From positions 1,581,606 to 1,645,605 of the forward strand of contig CAXAMN010003891.1 of NCBI GenBank assembly GCA_963970005.1: 64,000 nucleotides of DNA. The letters run 5' to 3'. Every line of letters starts with the position of its first letter. Positions within the stretch are counted from its first letter, which is position 1. Source of the stretch: Durusdinium trenchii. Its lineage: Eukaryota > Sar > Dinophyceae > Suessiales > Symbiodiniaceae. Below the pieces are notes generated by a model, which saw only the letters and a list, made by a program, of their open reading frames with translations, searched no databases and was not told the DNA's origin. Below are positions 42,995-53,188 of this stretch, one piece after another. Both the position numbers and the translations under genes were made by a program.

Positions 42995-43734
42995 ATATGT
43001 CTACATGATGTTTGGTGTATAGTTTTTGTGAGTCCACTTGATGTCAGTGAGTCGGAGTGTATTTATAGTCAGTCAGAGTGGGTGAACACACTTTTGTGAC
43101 CGCCTTTGTTCACCATTGTTGTCCACTACTATACAGTGTCGACGTCACCAAAGTAATTAATAAGGAACTCGGAAAGGCTTTCCAATACAGGCAGGGTAAG
43201 ACCCACTGCGATCGCTTCCAGATCCCAAGCTATGATCCATCAGCATTTTGCCTTGACTTCGTGCAAGGGCAAAAGAGGAATGTGTTGCCAATAGTCGGAA
43301 CGACTTCAATTTGTTGACGTGTGTATGTCAATGTTAATGACTCATTACATGTTAATTACGCCAGGGAGTTTATATATAGCTCAGAGCACTCCAACAGATA
43401 AAGAGGCCCACGCACACCACAATCATTGTTTGTTAAGCCCATTTAGGTCGATGAGCACGGAATTCCAGAGCTTGGAATTTGGATCCATGGATGGATAACC
43501 TTTGACCTTTCTTCCACTAAACAAGAAGCAGGCAGAAAAAGGCCAACCTTTTCTCCAGGGAAACTGAAGGAGTCGGAATTCAGGGAGCGGGAACTTGGAG
43601 CCTGCGGATGTTCGAAAACCAGCATGTTCCGCAACTCGCGGCCATGTCAGTTCCCCAACTCCTCGCTGGGATGTTTGTTGGTTCCCCATGCCAAAAAGGG
43701 CCAGGGGATCTACATCTGTCGACGCTCCTTTCCA

Positions 43735-43884
43735 CGGTGCCTGCAGGGCGACCCACCTTCTGCAGCACTTCCTCCCACGCGCGCGGCGCTTGGCCGCCGC
43801 CGCGCACGCGGCGCGCGCTGCGTGTGACGGTGCCGAGCTTCTTGGAGTGTCCGAAGGCCATGGAGAGTCTTGGCAGCTGCAGGT
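43735..43884 (+). CDS. Candidate exon, Ala/Arg-rich, unknown
   Basis: A very GC-rich island (CCCACGCGCGCGGCGC region). On the plus strand it reads THLLQHFLPRARRLAAAAHA and continues to ESWQLQ, before a possible GTTAGATG donor at 43885. The minus strand is equally open (43580-43861), so strand is uncertain. No family recognised. Confidence 0.2.
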
Positions 43885-43952
43885 TAGATGCTAAGACTCA
43901 TGAATATGTAGACTCTTGATTAATTCACCCCCGATAGGAAGAGGCTTCAAAA

Positions 43953-43974
43953 TCCGTAGACATTTTGGCTCAAG
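43953..43974 (+). other. Relict dinoflagellate spliced leader
   Basis: TCCGTAGACATTTTGGCTCA and the following AG match the 22-nt dinoflagellate spliced leader (D-CCGTAGCCATTTTGGCTCAAG) with one mismatch, C to A at position 8. Directly after it, CTACCTTTGGCTCAAC (43975-43990) looks like a second, truncated copy. Genomic leader copies arise when trans-spliced mRNA is reverse transcribed and reinserted. The AUG of the next frame lies 50 bases downstream. Confidence 0.85.
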
Positions 43975-44024
43975 CTACCTTTGGCTCAACGATCTAGAAG
44001 TAAGTCATCAGGGTAGGGTTCTCC

Positions 44025-44288
44025 ATGGCTCGCAAAGGGAAGAAGAGGCCGGCAAGATCAAAGGATCCCAAGGACAACTCCCAGAAGAAGGCGAAGAAAA
44101 GCAACTCGCATACCGCTGACTCGACGTCGGAGTTCCACAACATTCCAGACGTGGGGGTGTTTTCCAACGAAATTTCTGGGAAGAGCTCTCAGACCTACCG
44201 CTCCTTGATCTCGAACTACCTTGCCAACAGTGATAATGCCCCTAACCAGGTGGGCTTGTTGTTCATGGCAGCCGCCACGGCGAAGTGA
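44025..44288 (+). CDS. Small Lys-rich protein or first exon, 87 codons
   Basis: The frame starts at ATG in TTCTCCATGGCTCGC, 50 bases after the spliced-leader relict. The N-terminus is strongly basic (MARKGKKRPARSKD, then KKAKKSN), which could serve as a nuclear-localisation or nucleic-acid-binding tail. The remainder is neutral (FHNIPDVGVFSNEISGKSSQ, SLISNYLANSDN) and ends AAATAK. The terminal codons overlap a GTGAAAAGG donor-like site at 44285, so the protein may continue by splicing into the repeated units to the right. No known family recognised. The leader relict suggests a retroposed copy. Confidence 0.55.
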   Translation: MARKGKKRPARSKDPKDNSQKKAKKSNSHTADSTSEFHNIPDVGVFSNEISGKSSQTYRSLISNYLANSDNAPNQVGLLFMAAATAK

Positions 44289-44577
44289 AAAGGTCCTTTG
44301 CCTAATTGCTCTTCCAGGGCCCTGAAGATCTTTGAGAAAGTGAAAGGTCATTTGCAAAGTTTTTTCCAGGGCTCTGAAAAAGCAATTTGAGGAAGTGAAA
44401 AGGTCCTTTGCCTAATTGCTCTTCCAGGGCACTGAAAAAGATTTTTGAGAACATGAAAGGTCAATTGCAAAATTGTCTCTTTTCCAGGGCCCTGTAAAAG
44501 ATCTTTGAGAACGTGAAAGGTCATTTGCAACGTGTTTTGTGCTTCTATTTCTTCCAGGGCTCTGAAAAAAGAGTGGC
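44282..44577 (+). repeat. Tandem exon/intron-like units
   Basis: Five similar units follow the small frame. Each starts GGCnCTGAA(A/G)A after a TTCCAG (at 44318, 44370, 44428, 44488, 44558), with periods 52, 58, 60 and 70. Each first-half block (22-25 bases, coding-like, ALKIFE-type) is followed by (G/A)TGAAAGG and a pyrimidine-rich stretch ending CCAG, as in a tiny intron of 30-45 bases. The first and third intron-like blocks are identical over 33 bases. Block lengths of 22, 25, 25 and 25 do not keep one frame if spliced simply, so this may be a decayed array. Confidence 0.7.
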
Positions 44578-45768
44578 AACACGTCAGAATGCTGGTGGCA
44601 ATATGTCCAATATGCATATATATATATATTACACATCTATATGGTAGATTCCCAGGACCAAGAGTCAGCGACTAAACCACCGGTGAATCTTCCTCATTAA
44701 AGTTACTGTTTAGCTCATCGCCCGCTGAACGTCTCTATGTCCGGTTGCTTGAGTTAAGCAGGTGACACACTTTCTTTCCGCATGCGTCCGAGGTTTCTAA
44801 CCTCGATCCTGATTCGATAGAGGATGGCTTCTGCTGTGTGGAAACTCAGCACGTACGGACGATGTCAGCGCATGTGAACGAGGGAATCTTTACGTGGATC
44901 CAACCGGCCGCCGGCCGCGTTTGCTTTTTGGATGGCTGGTCCTTCACTTCATTTTCTTCCACAGCTTTGGATCGCACGCAAGAATTTTACAAGGATATTC
45001 TTGAGGAACCTGGCTGTGTAGGCAGTGTGGTTTGCACGTATCGTTGTATTGCAACAACAATCCTGGATATGATTTCGGCACCCCATGCATCCCACACTTT
45101 GAATCTGCAGCTGAACACACCGTAACTCACCTGCAAACGGACATGTGAAAGAAACAGCAAGGGACTTGGGCATGTGAGTGTGCTCAGCTGATTTTGCCAC
45201 TTGCAGCACAAATCAGCCTGTGCTGAGGCTTCAGCCCACATTGAGGCTTCAGCGTGTCATGAGTGCAAAGAATTTCACCAACAAGGCGATGGTTCTTGAA
45301 ATTGAGAATGCCATCCAATGCTGATTCAAATGGGCTCCAAAAAAAGTAACGCAATGAGCAAGGGTGATGCCATCAGATTGATTGACACCACTAGAGTCCT
45401 TAGCCTTCAAAATCTGACGCTTTGTATTTCTAATCCTCGATGGCTAGCACCGTTGCAACTGGAACTGTGCAAGCGGCTTGTGCCCCTTTTTCTACACGCG
45501 TAAACCAACCAAGTCTCCCGCAGCCACTTTTGCACCAATGCTCGCTGTGGCTTCTCTCGCGGGGCGCCTTTGCGGTGGTGGGGCGCTGGCAGAGCTTTCT
45601 TGTGTGCGCATGTAGGGAAAAACGGCACATGCAGGTTTTTGCTTTCTGTTTTTGCTAGCTGTCAGGTGAGGGCTGTTAGATTTGATGTCAGCCGCATTGC
45701 TCCTCCGCCTCCTCCTCCTCGTCCTCCTCCTCTGCCTCTGGCTGGCAGGCAGTGTTCCGTAATCGCAA
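44578..45768. other. Non-coding tract
   Basis: No gene recognised. An AT microsatellite lies at 44617-44629 and a pyrimidine (CTC)n run at about 45702-45738, directly before the satellite cluster. Confidence 0.5.
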
Positions 45769-46484
45769 GTCAGAAGATATGCATTCAACTTGCCAGATAG
45801 AATGTCAGAAGATACGCCAGATAGAATCTCAGACGGGATGCCAGAAAGAATATCAGAAATATCAGAAATAACGTCAAGTGTCAGAAGATATGCCGGATAG
45901 TATGCCAGCATGAATGCCGGAAGAGATGCCAGAGAGAATGTCAGATATTATGTCAAAAGATATGCAGCAAAAAATGTCGGAAGATTTGCCAGAGAAAATG
46001 TCAGAAGTTGGGCCAGGAAGAATGTCAGAAGATATGCCAGAAACAATGTCAGAAGATACGGCAGAAAGAATGTCAGAAAGAGTGTCACAAGATATGCCAG
46101 ACAGAATGCCAGAATCCATGTCCTGCAGAACAGATGCCAGAAAGAATGTCAGAAGATATGCCAGAACGAATGTCAGAAGATATGCCAGAAAGAATGGAGT
46201 GTCAGAAGATATGCCAGAAAGAATGTCAGCAGATATGCCAACTAGAATGCCAGAATGAATGCCAAAAGAGATGCCAGAATGAATGAATGAATGGCAGAAG
46301 ATTTGCCGGCAGAAAGAATGCCAGAATGAATGTCAGAAGAGATGCCAGAAAGAATGTCGGAAGAGATGCCAGACAGAATGTCAGAAGATGTGCCGGAAAT
46401 AGTGGCATAGTGTCAGATGAATGCATGTCAGAAGATGCGCAAGAAAGAATGTCAGAAGACATGCTAGAAAGAATGCCGAAATAA
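45769..46484. repeat. 10/20-bp satellite, AGAATGTCAGAAGATATGCC
   Basis: About 70 degenerate copies of a 10-bp unit ATG(T/C)CAGAAN, alternating as a 20-bp unit (AGAATGTCAG then AAGATATGCC). The unit is not a multiple of three, so three forward frames are open and give MSEDMPER, CQKICQKE and VRRYARKN peptide repeats. These are by-products of the repeat. Confidence 0.93.
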
Positions 46485-46850
46485 TGTTTCAATACGTGCC
46501 AGAAAACTTGCCAGATTGAACTGTCATGGTGGGATCACTCGAAGTAACTTGCTTGTGTCTTGCGCATGCACTGGACCACGCTTGGCCGTTCAGCGTAAGA
46601 TTGATCAGGCGATGCCAGGCGGGACGCGCAGGCGAGAGGGGATTCTCTCGAGAAAGGCAAAGTGTTTGGTCAGCATTCACATTTCCTCAATGGAAAGAAG
46701 AAAGAGCAACGCAGGAATTGAAAAGAGCGTTGGCATTGAAGTGGAATGATTGAGAACATTCAAAGGAATCACACAATGTACGATACATTGTACATGTTAT
46801 GCTTTTTTACACCAGATAGCTGCAGGCTGTAGGGGCTCTAACTTCGCAAT

Positions 46851-47045
46851 GGTGTGGCTCTGGATCGGCGTTTTGGTTTTGCGGGCGCTGCTGCCGTGCT
46901 GGTGCAGGTGCAGGGGCTGGCTCTGGATCGGCGTTTTGGTTTTGCAGGTGCTGCTGGTGGTGCCGTGCGGATGCTGGCGCTGGATCGTTGTTTTGTTTTC
47001 TGGTGCTGGTGCAGGCGCTGGCTCTGCATCGGCATTTCGTTTTGC
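46851..47045. repeat. Tandem repeat of about 60 bp
   Basis: Roughly three to four copies with the marker CTGGATCGGCGTTTTGGTTTT at 46859, 46922 and degenerate at about 46979 and 47022 (marker quoted in part). Each copy carries GTGCTGGTGCAGG-type sequence. The first spacing is 63; later ones are shorter. Confidence 0.8.
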
Positions 47046-47222
47046 GTCATGCCCAGAATGACATCGCGCCATGCCTAGCTTGACATCATGTCATGCCAGG
47101 GATGTCATGCCCAGAATGACGCCATGTCACGCCACGGATGACGTCATGTCACGCCACAGGTGACATCATGCATGTCATGCCAGGTCATGTCAGGCAGGGC
47201 ATCATGTCACACCAGGGGTGAC
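47046..47222. repeat. Degenerate repeat of about 23 bp with TGACGTCA
   Basis: Blocks such as ATGACGCCATGTCACGCCA and ATGACGTCATGTCACGCCA (each 19 bases) follow one another with drift. Palindromic TGACGTCA and TGACATCA cores recur. It adjoins the 60-bp array. Confidence 0.75.
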
Positions 47223-48330
47223 ACGCTGTCATATTGTGCATGGCACCGTGTTGCGCAGCAATGATCATCTTGTCGTCTGGGCAGCTGTGGCTGGCCCTTG
47301 CCGATCTTGCAGTTTTACATCTGTGTTGGGCAAAGTGGGCGCATTGAGATGATAGATGTTGCGCGTATTGGTGGATTGGTCTGATGTTGCGTGCTGCGGC
47401 GACAGCCGTCCGCAGCGTGTCTCTAAAACCCATACACCCGCTATCTGGGGTCTATGCCGAATGTAACTCTATCAAGGCTCCTACAGTCTTAGTAACGACA
47501 AACTTGGAAGTTTTAGCAAATCTATGAACCAGTTATTGTCCGACTCAATTCACGCTGGTGTTTGGTTCTTCCCAGGTCCGACCGGGTCTTGCCGACCGGC
47601 TGAAGGCGCTTGAGGCGGCTCTTCTCTTGTTGGCCCCAGAGCGTTGGCGCGTCGGACTTGGCCTGCCGATCCGATAGCTTTGACATATGCAGGAGCGCGT
47701 GGAGGAACTTGAAAGGCTCATTCGTCCGCTGGCCTTGGCCCTAGGTGGCGGTGGTCTTGTGGTGGATAGCCAGGAGTTCAGCGTCTATTATACTATATAG
47801 ATCTGACAAGACGGCACCTGGATTTGGGTCGAACAAGTCTCGCCGATGCATCGAGCACGCAAGTCGGTCGGGGCGTGGCAGCGGCAACAGACCACACTTG
47901 CGGTGTTTCGACGGCCGCTGGCCAGAAACTGGTGCTGAAGGAAGGAAAGCACGCGAAACGACGAGAATTTGATTTGCTCCGTCTTTCTTTAAAGGAAACA
48001 CCAATTCCAAACTCGATCTCTTTCTGGTTCCGTTTCGAGAGGCCCGTTTCGACCAAACCAGGCCCGTGCAGTTGGAGCGGGAGGTGGGGCGGTGCTCCGA
48101 GGGCCTGAAGGGGGGCGAAGGGATTGAAGGGTGGAACACGGTACACGGTAATTGAACTTGAATCGAACATCTTTCTGTATATTTGCTGATTTGATTGTTA
48201 GTTTCTTAGAACATCCAAGTATTCTAACCATTGGATAGACAGAACGGTTCTGACATTGGTTATGGTGGAGTAGTAGATTTGGTTAGATTGGATTTTGCTA
48301 GTGAGGCTTGGGGATCTCGAAAGTCAGGGT
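47223..48330. other. Tract with possible coding remnants
   Basis: No intact gene. The stretch 47585-47690 reads LADRLKALEAALLLLAPE, and 47692-47800 reads QERVEELERLIRPLALALG and ends in a stop. These look protein-derived and may belong to the decayed retrotransposon to the right, but no family can be named. 47820-48110 is GC-rich and open on both strands. Confidence 0.35.
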
Positions 48331-48419
48331 CATGGAGGCTCTGAGCACCCTCTTGGCGGATGATGGAGATTAGGATGATTTTGAGCAGTTGAAGGCATTC
48401 ATCGAAGAGATCTCTACGG

Positions 48420-48896
48420 ATGACTGGGGGGCTGCCAATGATGTTGGGGTTTACTGTCAACCAAAGAGTTGCAATGCTTGACAGACACGATGCTTCAGGA
48501 CTTCACCACCTTACTAACGCGGGTATGGCGTATGGGCTTGAGTTCGCAGCAGGTGAGAGCGTGCACTTTGCTTTTCGCAAAAAAAGACAACCCCTCCTCC
48601 ATTGGCCAGCTGTGTTCTACGGAGCCCTAGGGCTCACTATTGGCGACAAACACTTCACAGCGCTACGACGGTCTGCCACTAATGTTTTAGTGGGTGACCA
48701 CAAACATGCCTCCAGTATGATAGCCCTACATTATCTTACGGATCGAGTCCAAGACCCACTATTGTATATAGTCACTGACATGCTTACCACACTCCGCCGC
48801 CTTTTCGTTTACTACCCTGAGATCGCCCATAAAATTCTCAACGCAATCCGAGCCTTCGAATCGAAGGCAAAGTCCGGGGTCCTGCAAGTACCCTAG
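48420..48896 (+). pseudogene. Post-RT region of a LINE-like ORF, fragment
   Basis: A 159-codon frame (no initiation implied) includes LDRHDASGLHHLTNAGMAYG and LRRSATNVLVGDHKHASSM. Residue patterns fit the region between RT and zinc finger in LINE ORF2 proteins. Reading resumes two frames over at 48899 (CYLHKLGWEVTGNATLLGPG), which indicates a frameshift. That second stretch has a TAG at 49022-49024 before reaching the zinc finger. Confidence 0.5.
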
Positions 48897-49024
48897 CTTG
48901 TTATCTGCATAAGTTAGGCTGGGAAGTAACGGGCAACGCTACACTCCTTGGTCCGGGAGGCCTCAGAGTCAGTTTGTCAGGCTCCTCGTCTAAACAGATT
49001 AAGGCCCAAGTTCATATAGCGTAG

Positions 49025-49447
49025 GATTGGCACTGCCACAAACAAGTTTATCACCGAAAAGGAGTTCCGCACAATCCCTTTGACTCGCTTACCACAATTC
49101 GTCTTATGCGGGCCATGACTGATAGACAGAGAAGAATTTTGGCATTGAGCCTTACATCAGGGTGGCAGTCGTTAAGCGCAATAGCAAATTGGTCAGCTAC
49201 GCAATATCCGCACTGCCCGTGGTGCAACCAGTATGATACGCATACACACCAATTGCTGGATTGTCCTGAGTTTGCAAACATACGAGCAGAGCATGTGGAA
49301 GCAGCATCATATATTTCAAGTAACCACTATGCATGCTGGTTCCCACTTCCGTGTCACCACTCACAAACAGAGCTTGTCCGACAAGCCATGCACCTTCGGG
49401 GCCAGACATGTACCATGCATGCAACAACCCGATGTAGTCCTAAATAA
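49025..49447 (+). pseudogene. LINE zinc-finger region, fragment
   Basis: The frame runs from the TAG at 49022-49024 through TDRQRRILALSLTSGWQSL to the finger CPWCNQYDTHTHQLLDCPEF. Its metal ligands are C (49214), C (49223), H (49241 or 49247) and C (49262). The C-x2-C-x(6-8)-H-x4-C spacing matches the zinc-binding region downstream of RT in many non-LTR retrotransposons. The frame ends at about 49447; RNase H is in another frame. Confidence 0.58.
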
Positions 49448-49920
49448 TGCAGTGGTCTACACGGACGGCGCGTGTGATAATACACGTGACCCCTATGCTG
49501 CGCGAGCAGCGTGGGCTGCCATCTTACGTACACCAACAGACACACAGATCGAAACAGAAAATGCCATGTGGAAATTCAAAGTCCTTGCAGCCGGGCATTG
49601 CCCAGGTCACCAGACAATAAGTAGATCTGAACTCTACGCCATGGTCATTGCCGTAGAACTTATTGCCACTGAGCCCTCGGCAAGTCATGTCCGCTTTGTC
49701 ACAGATTCCCAATATGTTGTCAACTGCATCCACCAGATTGAAGATGAGACAATTTTTGCGTGTCCTAATAAAAAAACGCATTGGGACTTAATTCAACTAC
49801 TAGTCATTGCTTGGAACCCAGTAAATTTTACAGTACTGAAGATCAAGTCACATCAGGACATCACCCAGGCCAACAAACACAGAGGAGGCATGGCACATTC
49901 GTGGGAATGAATTCGCGGAC
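49431..49920 (+). pseudogene. RNase H domain of the decayed retrotransposon
   Basis: A type-I RNase H domain is clear: YTDGACDN (Asp at 49464), SRSELYAMVIAVE (Glu at 49629), VRFVTDSQYVV (Asp at 49704), KIKSHQD (His at 49851) and GNEFAD (last Asp at 49918). A +1 shift between 49851 and 49894 puts the last motif in a different frame. The domain normally removes RNA from RNA:DNA hybrids during retrotransposition. Here it is broken. Confidence 0.75.
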
Positions 49921-50540
49921 CAGACAGCCATGAAGATTCGTAAGATCGATGACATTGATTTCGATCGACTTTGCACTGCTGTCCAAAAGCATTTACAGGG
50001 ACAACAAAGCATTTTCCAAAAAATCTATATGTACTTAATTGATCTTGCACACGCACGGATGTCCAAAATGGACCAGACCAAACAAAAACGCGATCTACAC
50101 GAAGCGCAGGGGCCCATGTCCAGGGAGGCTGTGGATGTATTCCAAAATCAAATCCACAAACTCCCACAATGGCAGGTGCAAGAGACTGCATTTCCCCTCC
50201 CGCCGGTCCCCCACAGAGTTGTTTTGGTGCAGTACATGGGGTACAAACCTGACATACTTGGTGTGGCAGTTCTGTACCCATTTGCGATGGCCAGACCCAG
50301 CCACTCCACGCCAACCAACAGACCCTGGCATTTCATGGATGGAATTGGCAATTTCATTTATGATTTGGTCCAACCAACATTTACCAATCCGTGTCAAAGA
50401 GGATAAGACATATAAGTATCTTGCTTATAATGACCCCCGGGTTCAATTGTTGCCAGTTAAATCCAGGTCCATCCGAGTCCTGGCAGAGAATTTCAGATGG
50501 GTCATCAAGCATATCCAGACGTTCTCACGGGGTCGTTGAT
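49921..50540 (+). pseudogene. C-terminal tail of the decayed retrotransposon
   Basis: The frame continues after RNase H with TAMKIRKIDDIDFDRLCTA and PVPHRVVLVQYMGYK. It stops near 50406; a shifted frame then reads VKEDKTYKYLAYNDPRVQLL up to about 50539. This second frameshift and the lack of any known domain suggest an element-specific tail. Confidence 0.45.
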
Positions 50541-52304
50541 CTCTCTCACCAACCGACACTACCACCGAAACCTGCCATACAACATGGCAAGGGTTCGTTT
50601 GTGGTTGCGACCTGTCCGCAAGTGAGTGCATCCAAATGGGGTGGGTTTATGAATCAAGAGTCTACATTAGAGTTGCTGGAGGGGGTGACAGATCAGTAGA
50701 CGAGGTCTAGATCATTGGGGCCCATGGTTTGTGAGGCAGTTGGAGGAGCTTGATGTGGCGTCAAGCAGTCAGTATGACCACTGTTGTCATGATTGTATTT
50801 CCTTGGGGAAGGAGCCACGCATGGCATGAAGAAGAAATAGGTGGTTGCTGTGCATTTTCAGAAGCTGAGAATCAAATGCCCTCCAAAAGGGCGAAGGTCC
50901 CCGTGACTCCCGCGCGGGAAGCAAGCCACAGTCGGAGACTCCGTTTTAACCCTCATCACCCAAAAAAAAGGTCAGAAGGCCCATAATTTGATATTCCGCA
51001 TTTTTTTCGCCATAATCCATAGCATTGGAGTGTTTAGGTTACTTCGGTCTTTGTTTCCCCTTTGAGCCCCCCCACAATCCCAATCCTCTCACCTTGTGTG
51101 CTCTCAGGACCCTGGCGAAGCGCTGGTCCCTGCTGCGGCACGAGAAGCGGCTCCGACAGCTCAGCTGGGAGGTGCAGATGGTTTTGCAACGCCACCCGGC
51201 CCGGAAGGTCATGGGTGGGGGGATGGTGAGCCTTGCAGGGGTGAAGATCAATATCTCAATGTGTCGGTTCTTTAGTGAGGTTCTGACACTTTGGTTTTTT
51301 GATTCACCATGCCTGAATACGGACTGATTGATATCGCATGATAAAGCCTCCATTTTTTCAAGATCTGGATGTTATTTGTTGGCAAGACCCCGCAATCATG
51401 GACGAGGTTGCTCAAGACGTGTCTCGTCCTTCTTGCACCTGGTGCGCAAGACGGGACCATAGGACCTGTCCTTCGAGGTGCTTTCCAACGAAGTGAAAAA
51501 CATCCCTCACCTGGCCTTCGAGACTCAGAGAATCTTCGAGACTTTCAGTGAACAAAGCAGCTAAACCCGTTCGAAACCGAAACCCACATCCCAACACAAA
51601 CCTGCATCATCCAACATAGTCCTTCAGCCAGGAGACCCGGATGATCGTGCTTTGCCAGGTATTTTCAGACAGATTCCATCAGATTCCTATCTGGGTTTGG
51701 GTTTAGATGCTTTCAGATACGGGGGGTGACACTGACCACTAGGTGGAACCACAGATTCCTAAGGTGGATTCTTTCAGATCTGTGTCACTCTAACTTCTAC
51801 TTGAGATGAGCAATCCCACTGGTTGAAGCCATCACCCAGCTCTGAGTTGAGTCGCTCCCGCAAGGAGAGCAGGACCTGCCGCTCGCCTTGACGGTGATGC
51901 GCAGCATTGCAGCCAGCATCCCCGATCCGCCGATGCTCGGTGCGGTTGTTCAGTCTTTTCTTCCCCATGAGCACAGGAGTTTCCCAAGCAATGGCTAAAA
52001 GAGATCTAAAACATTCTAACACAGGAGCCTTCAACAGCCTGTTTGGGGTGTCAACTGAGTACCTGCTGGTGTGTGCCGTGGCATGTGCCGTGGCTTTACA
52101 CACTCGGACTCAGAGCTTTCAGCTTGGGCTGTGCTGTCACCCAGTTATAATAGCAGTCTTTTTTGGATAACATGTAGCAAAACCTTTCAGCAGATCTTAA
52201 ATTCAAAGGGTTTGAGCTTGGTTGCTTGGTTGGTATTCGATCGACTCCTTCGGGGTGCAGCAGCACCTGGCGCCTGCCTGCCGCGCGCGTTGTGTTGCGC
52301 CCAG
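50541..52304. other. Non-coding tract with a possible exon
   Basis: An island at 51108-51210 follows a CTCTCAG acceptor and reads TLAKRWSLLRHEKRLRQLSW and on to QRHPARK, before a GTCATGGG donor-like site. It is basic and helical in appearance, but unassigned. Nothing else is recognisable. Confidence 0.35.
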
Positions 52305-52457
52305 GACTTCGCGCATCGTCGTGGCCTCATCCTTCATCGGCGAGGACTTTCAGCAACAGATGCGCCCAGCCCGGAATAACCACGAGCGCTGGTGCGCCCG
52401 GCATGGCTACACCTACGCGTGTTTGGATGCTTGGTGCTTGGCACGGAAGCGTTTTCG
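52305..52457 (+). CDS. Candidate exon, GT34-like glycosyltransferase N-part
   Basis: Frame (codons in phase with 52303) reads RIVVASSFIGEDFQQQMRPA, then RNNHERWCARHGYTYACLDA. The order of a beta-strand (RIVVASSF), an N-H/R-x-W-C/Y motif and HGY-x-Y resembles the N-terminal part of GT34-type sugar transferases, where the first strand binds the nucleotide sugar. Splice-like edges exist: GCGCCCAG before 52305 and GTGAAC after 52457. No neighbouring exon was identified, so this may be an isolated or decayed exon. Confidence 0.33.
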
Positions 52458-52870
52458 GTGAACAAACGAACCGTAGCGCTGGGTCTCTATGGGAACTGTC
52501 ATGAGCTATAACTATCAACACATTGGGATGAAGGACCGCGCATAGGTATACGCAGGTGACGACAGTGGCAAACAGCTCACAGCTCTCACGGTCAGTGCAT
52601 GTTGTGGTGTTGGGCCCTTCTCTCGTGCTGATTTTGTCTCACATTGAGCACTCAAGCTGTCAAGTATTCCCACAGTACTGCACAGTACTGCCAGGGAATC
52701 GCAAAGGAGAATAGAGATGCCACGGAGCTAGGTTGGTCAAGCACAAGCGGCCTGCATGCGGATGTTATTCCTGAAAAGCCGCGCAGCCAAGGAAGAGAAC
52801 ATTGCCAAGAGGAGTGATCCAACCTGGTCAAAGATACCTCATGTCCTGACACTTGTCGAGCCTTTGGAAG

Positions 52871-52930
52871 CCCTAGGGCTCCAACTACCTCCTTCTGAGG
52901 ATGTGGTTGGAGCATGTTGGAGCCCTAGGG
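52871..52930. repeat. MITE-like element, CCCTAGGG family, short version
   Basis: CCCTAGGGCTCCAAC and GTTGGAGCCCTAGGG are exact inverted ends, only 60 bp apart. The middle is shorter than in the copy at 21019-21111, suggesting an internal deletion derivative. Confidence 0.78.
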
Positions 52931-53076
52931 AAGGTTATTTATTTAATTGCGGTGAGAGCTGGAAGCCCTTTGATGGGGGACATAACAATTATATAATAAT
53001 CCCAGGGCCCCGCAAGAGGTGTCCATTCATATCCCAAAAAAATCAGTGATCAGGGTCAGGGCGTGTCCATTTTTAA

Positions 53077-53188
53077 CCCTAAGGGTCCAGGACCATCCTG
53101 AAAATGTCCTTTGACCCCCCAAGACCATTGTTTGGAAGCAATTTCATCTCCAAGACCATCCTCACGAGGTACATACCTGGACCCTAGG
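53077..53188. repeat. MITE-like element, GGGTCCAGG family
   Basis: CCCTAAGGGTCCAGGACCATCC at the left (quoted in part: CCCTAAGGGTCCAGGACC) pairs with GGTACATACCTGGACCCTAGG in part at the right. The unit is 112 bp. Inner AAGACCATCCTC blocks repeat. Confidence 0.65.

Larger units (their letters stand above)
42498..43952. other. Non-coding tract upstream of the spliced-leader relict
   Basis: Contains the hairpin at 42914-42994 and the GC-rich island at 43735-43884. Nothing else is recognisable. Confidence 0.45.
48331..50540 (+). mobile_element. Decayed non-LTR retrotransposon, 5' truncated
   Basis: Consecutive fragments in changing frames read like the C-terminal half of a LINE-type ORF2: a post-RT region, a Cys/His finger and an RNase H domain. 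No RT catalytic motif or endonuclease was found upstream, so the copy is 5' truncated, typical of LINE insertion. No clear poly(A) tail or target-site duplication was seen, so boundaries are approximate. Confidence 0.65.

Noticed and set aside
45910..46286. Open frames with MSEDMPER and CQKICQKE repeats
   Set aside because: They come from the 10/20-bp satellite, which is open in three frames; no start context or unique sequence supports a gene.
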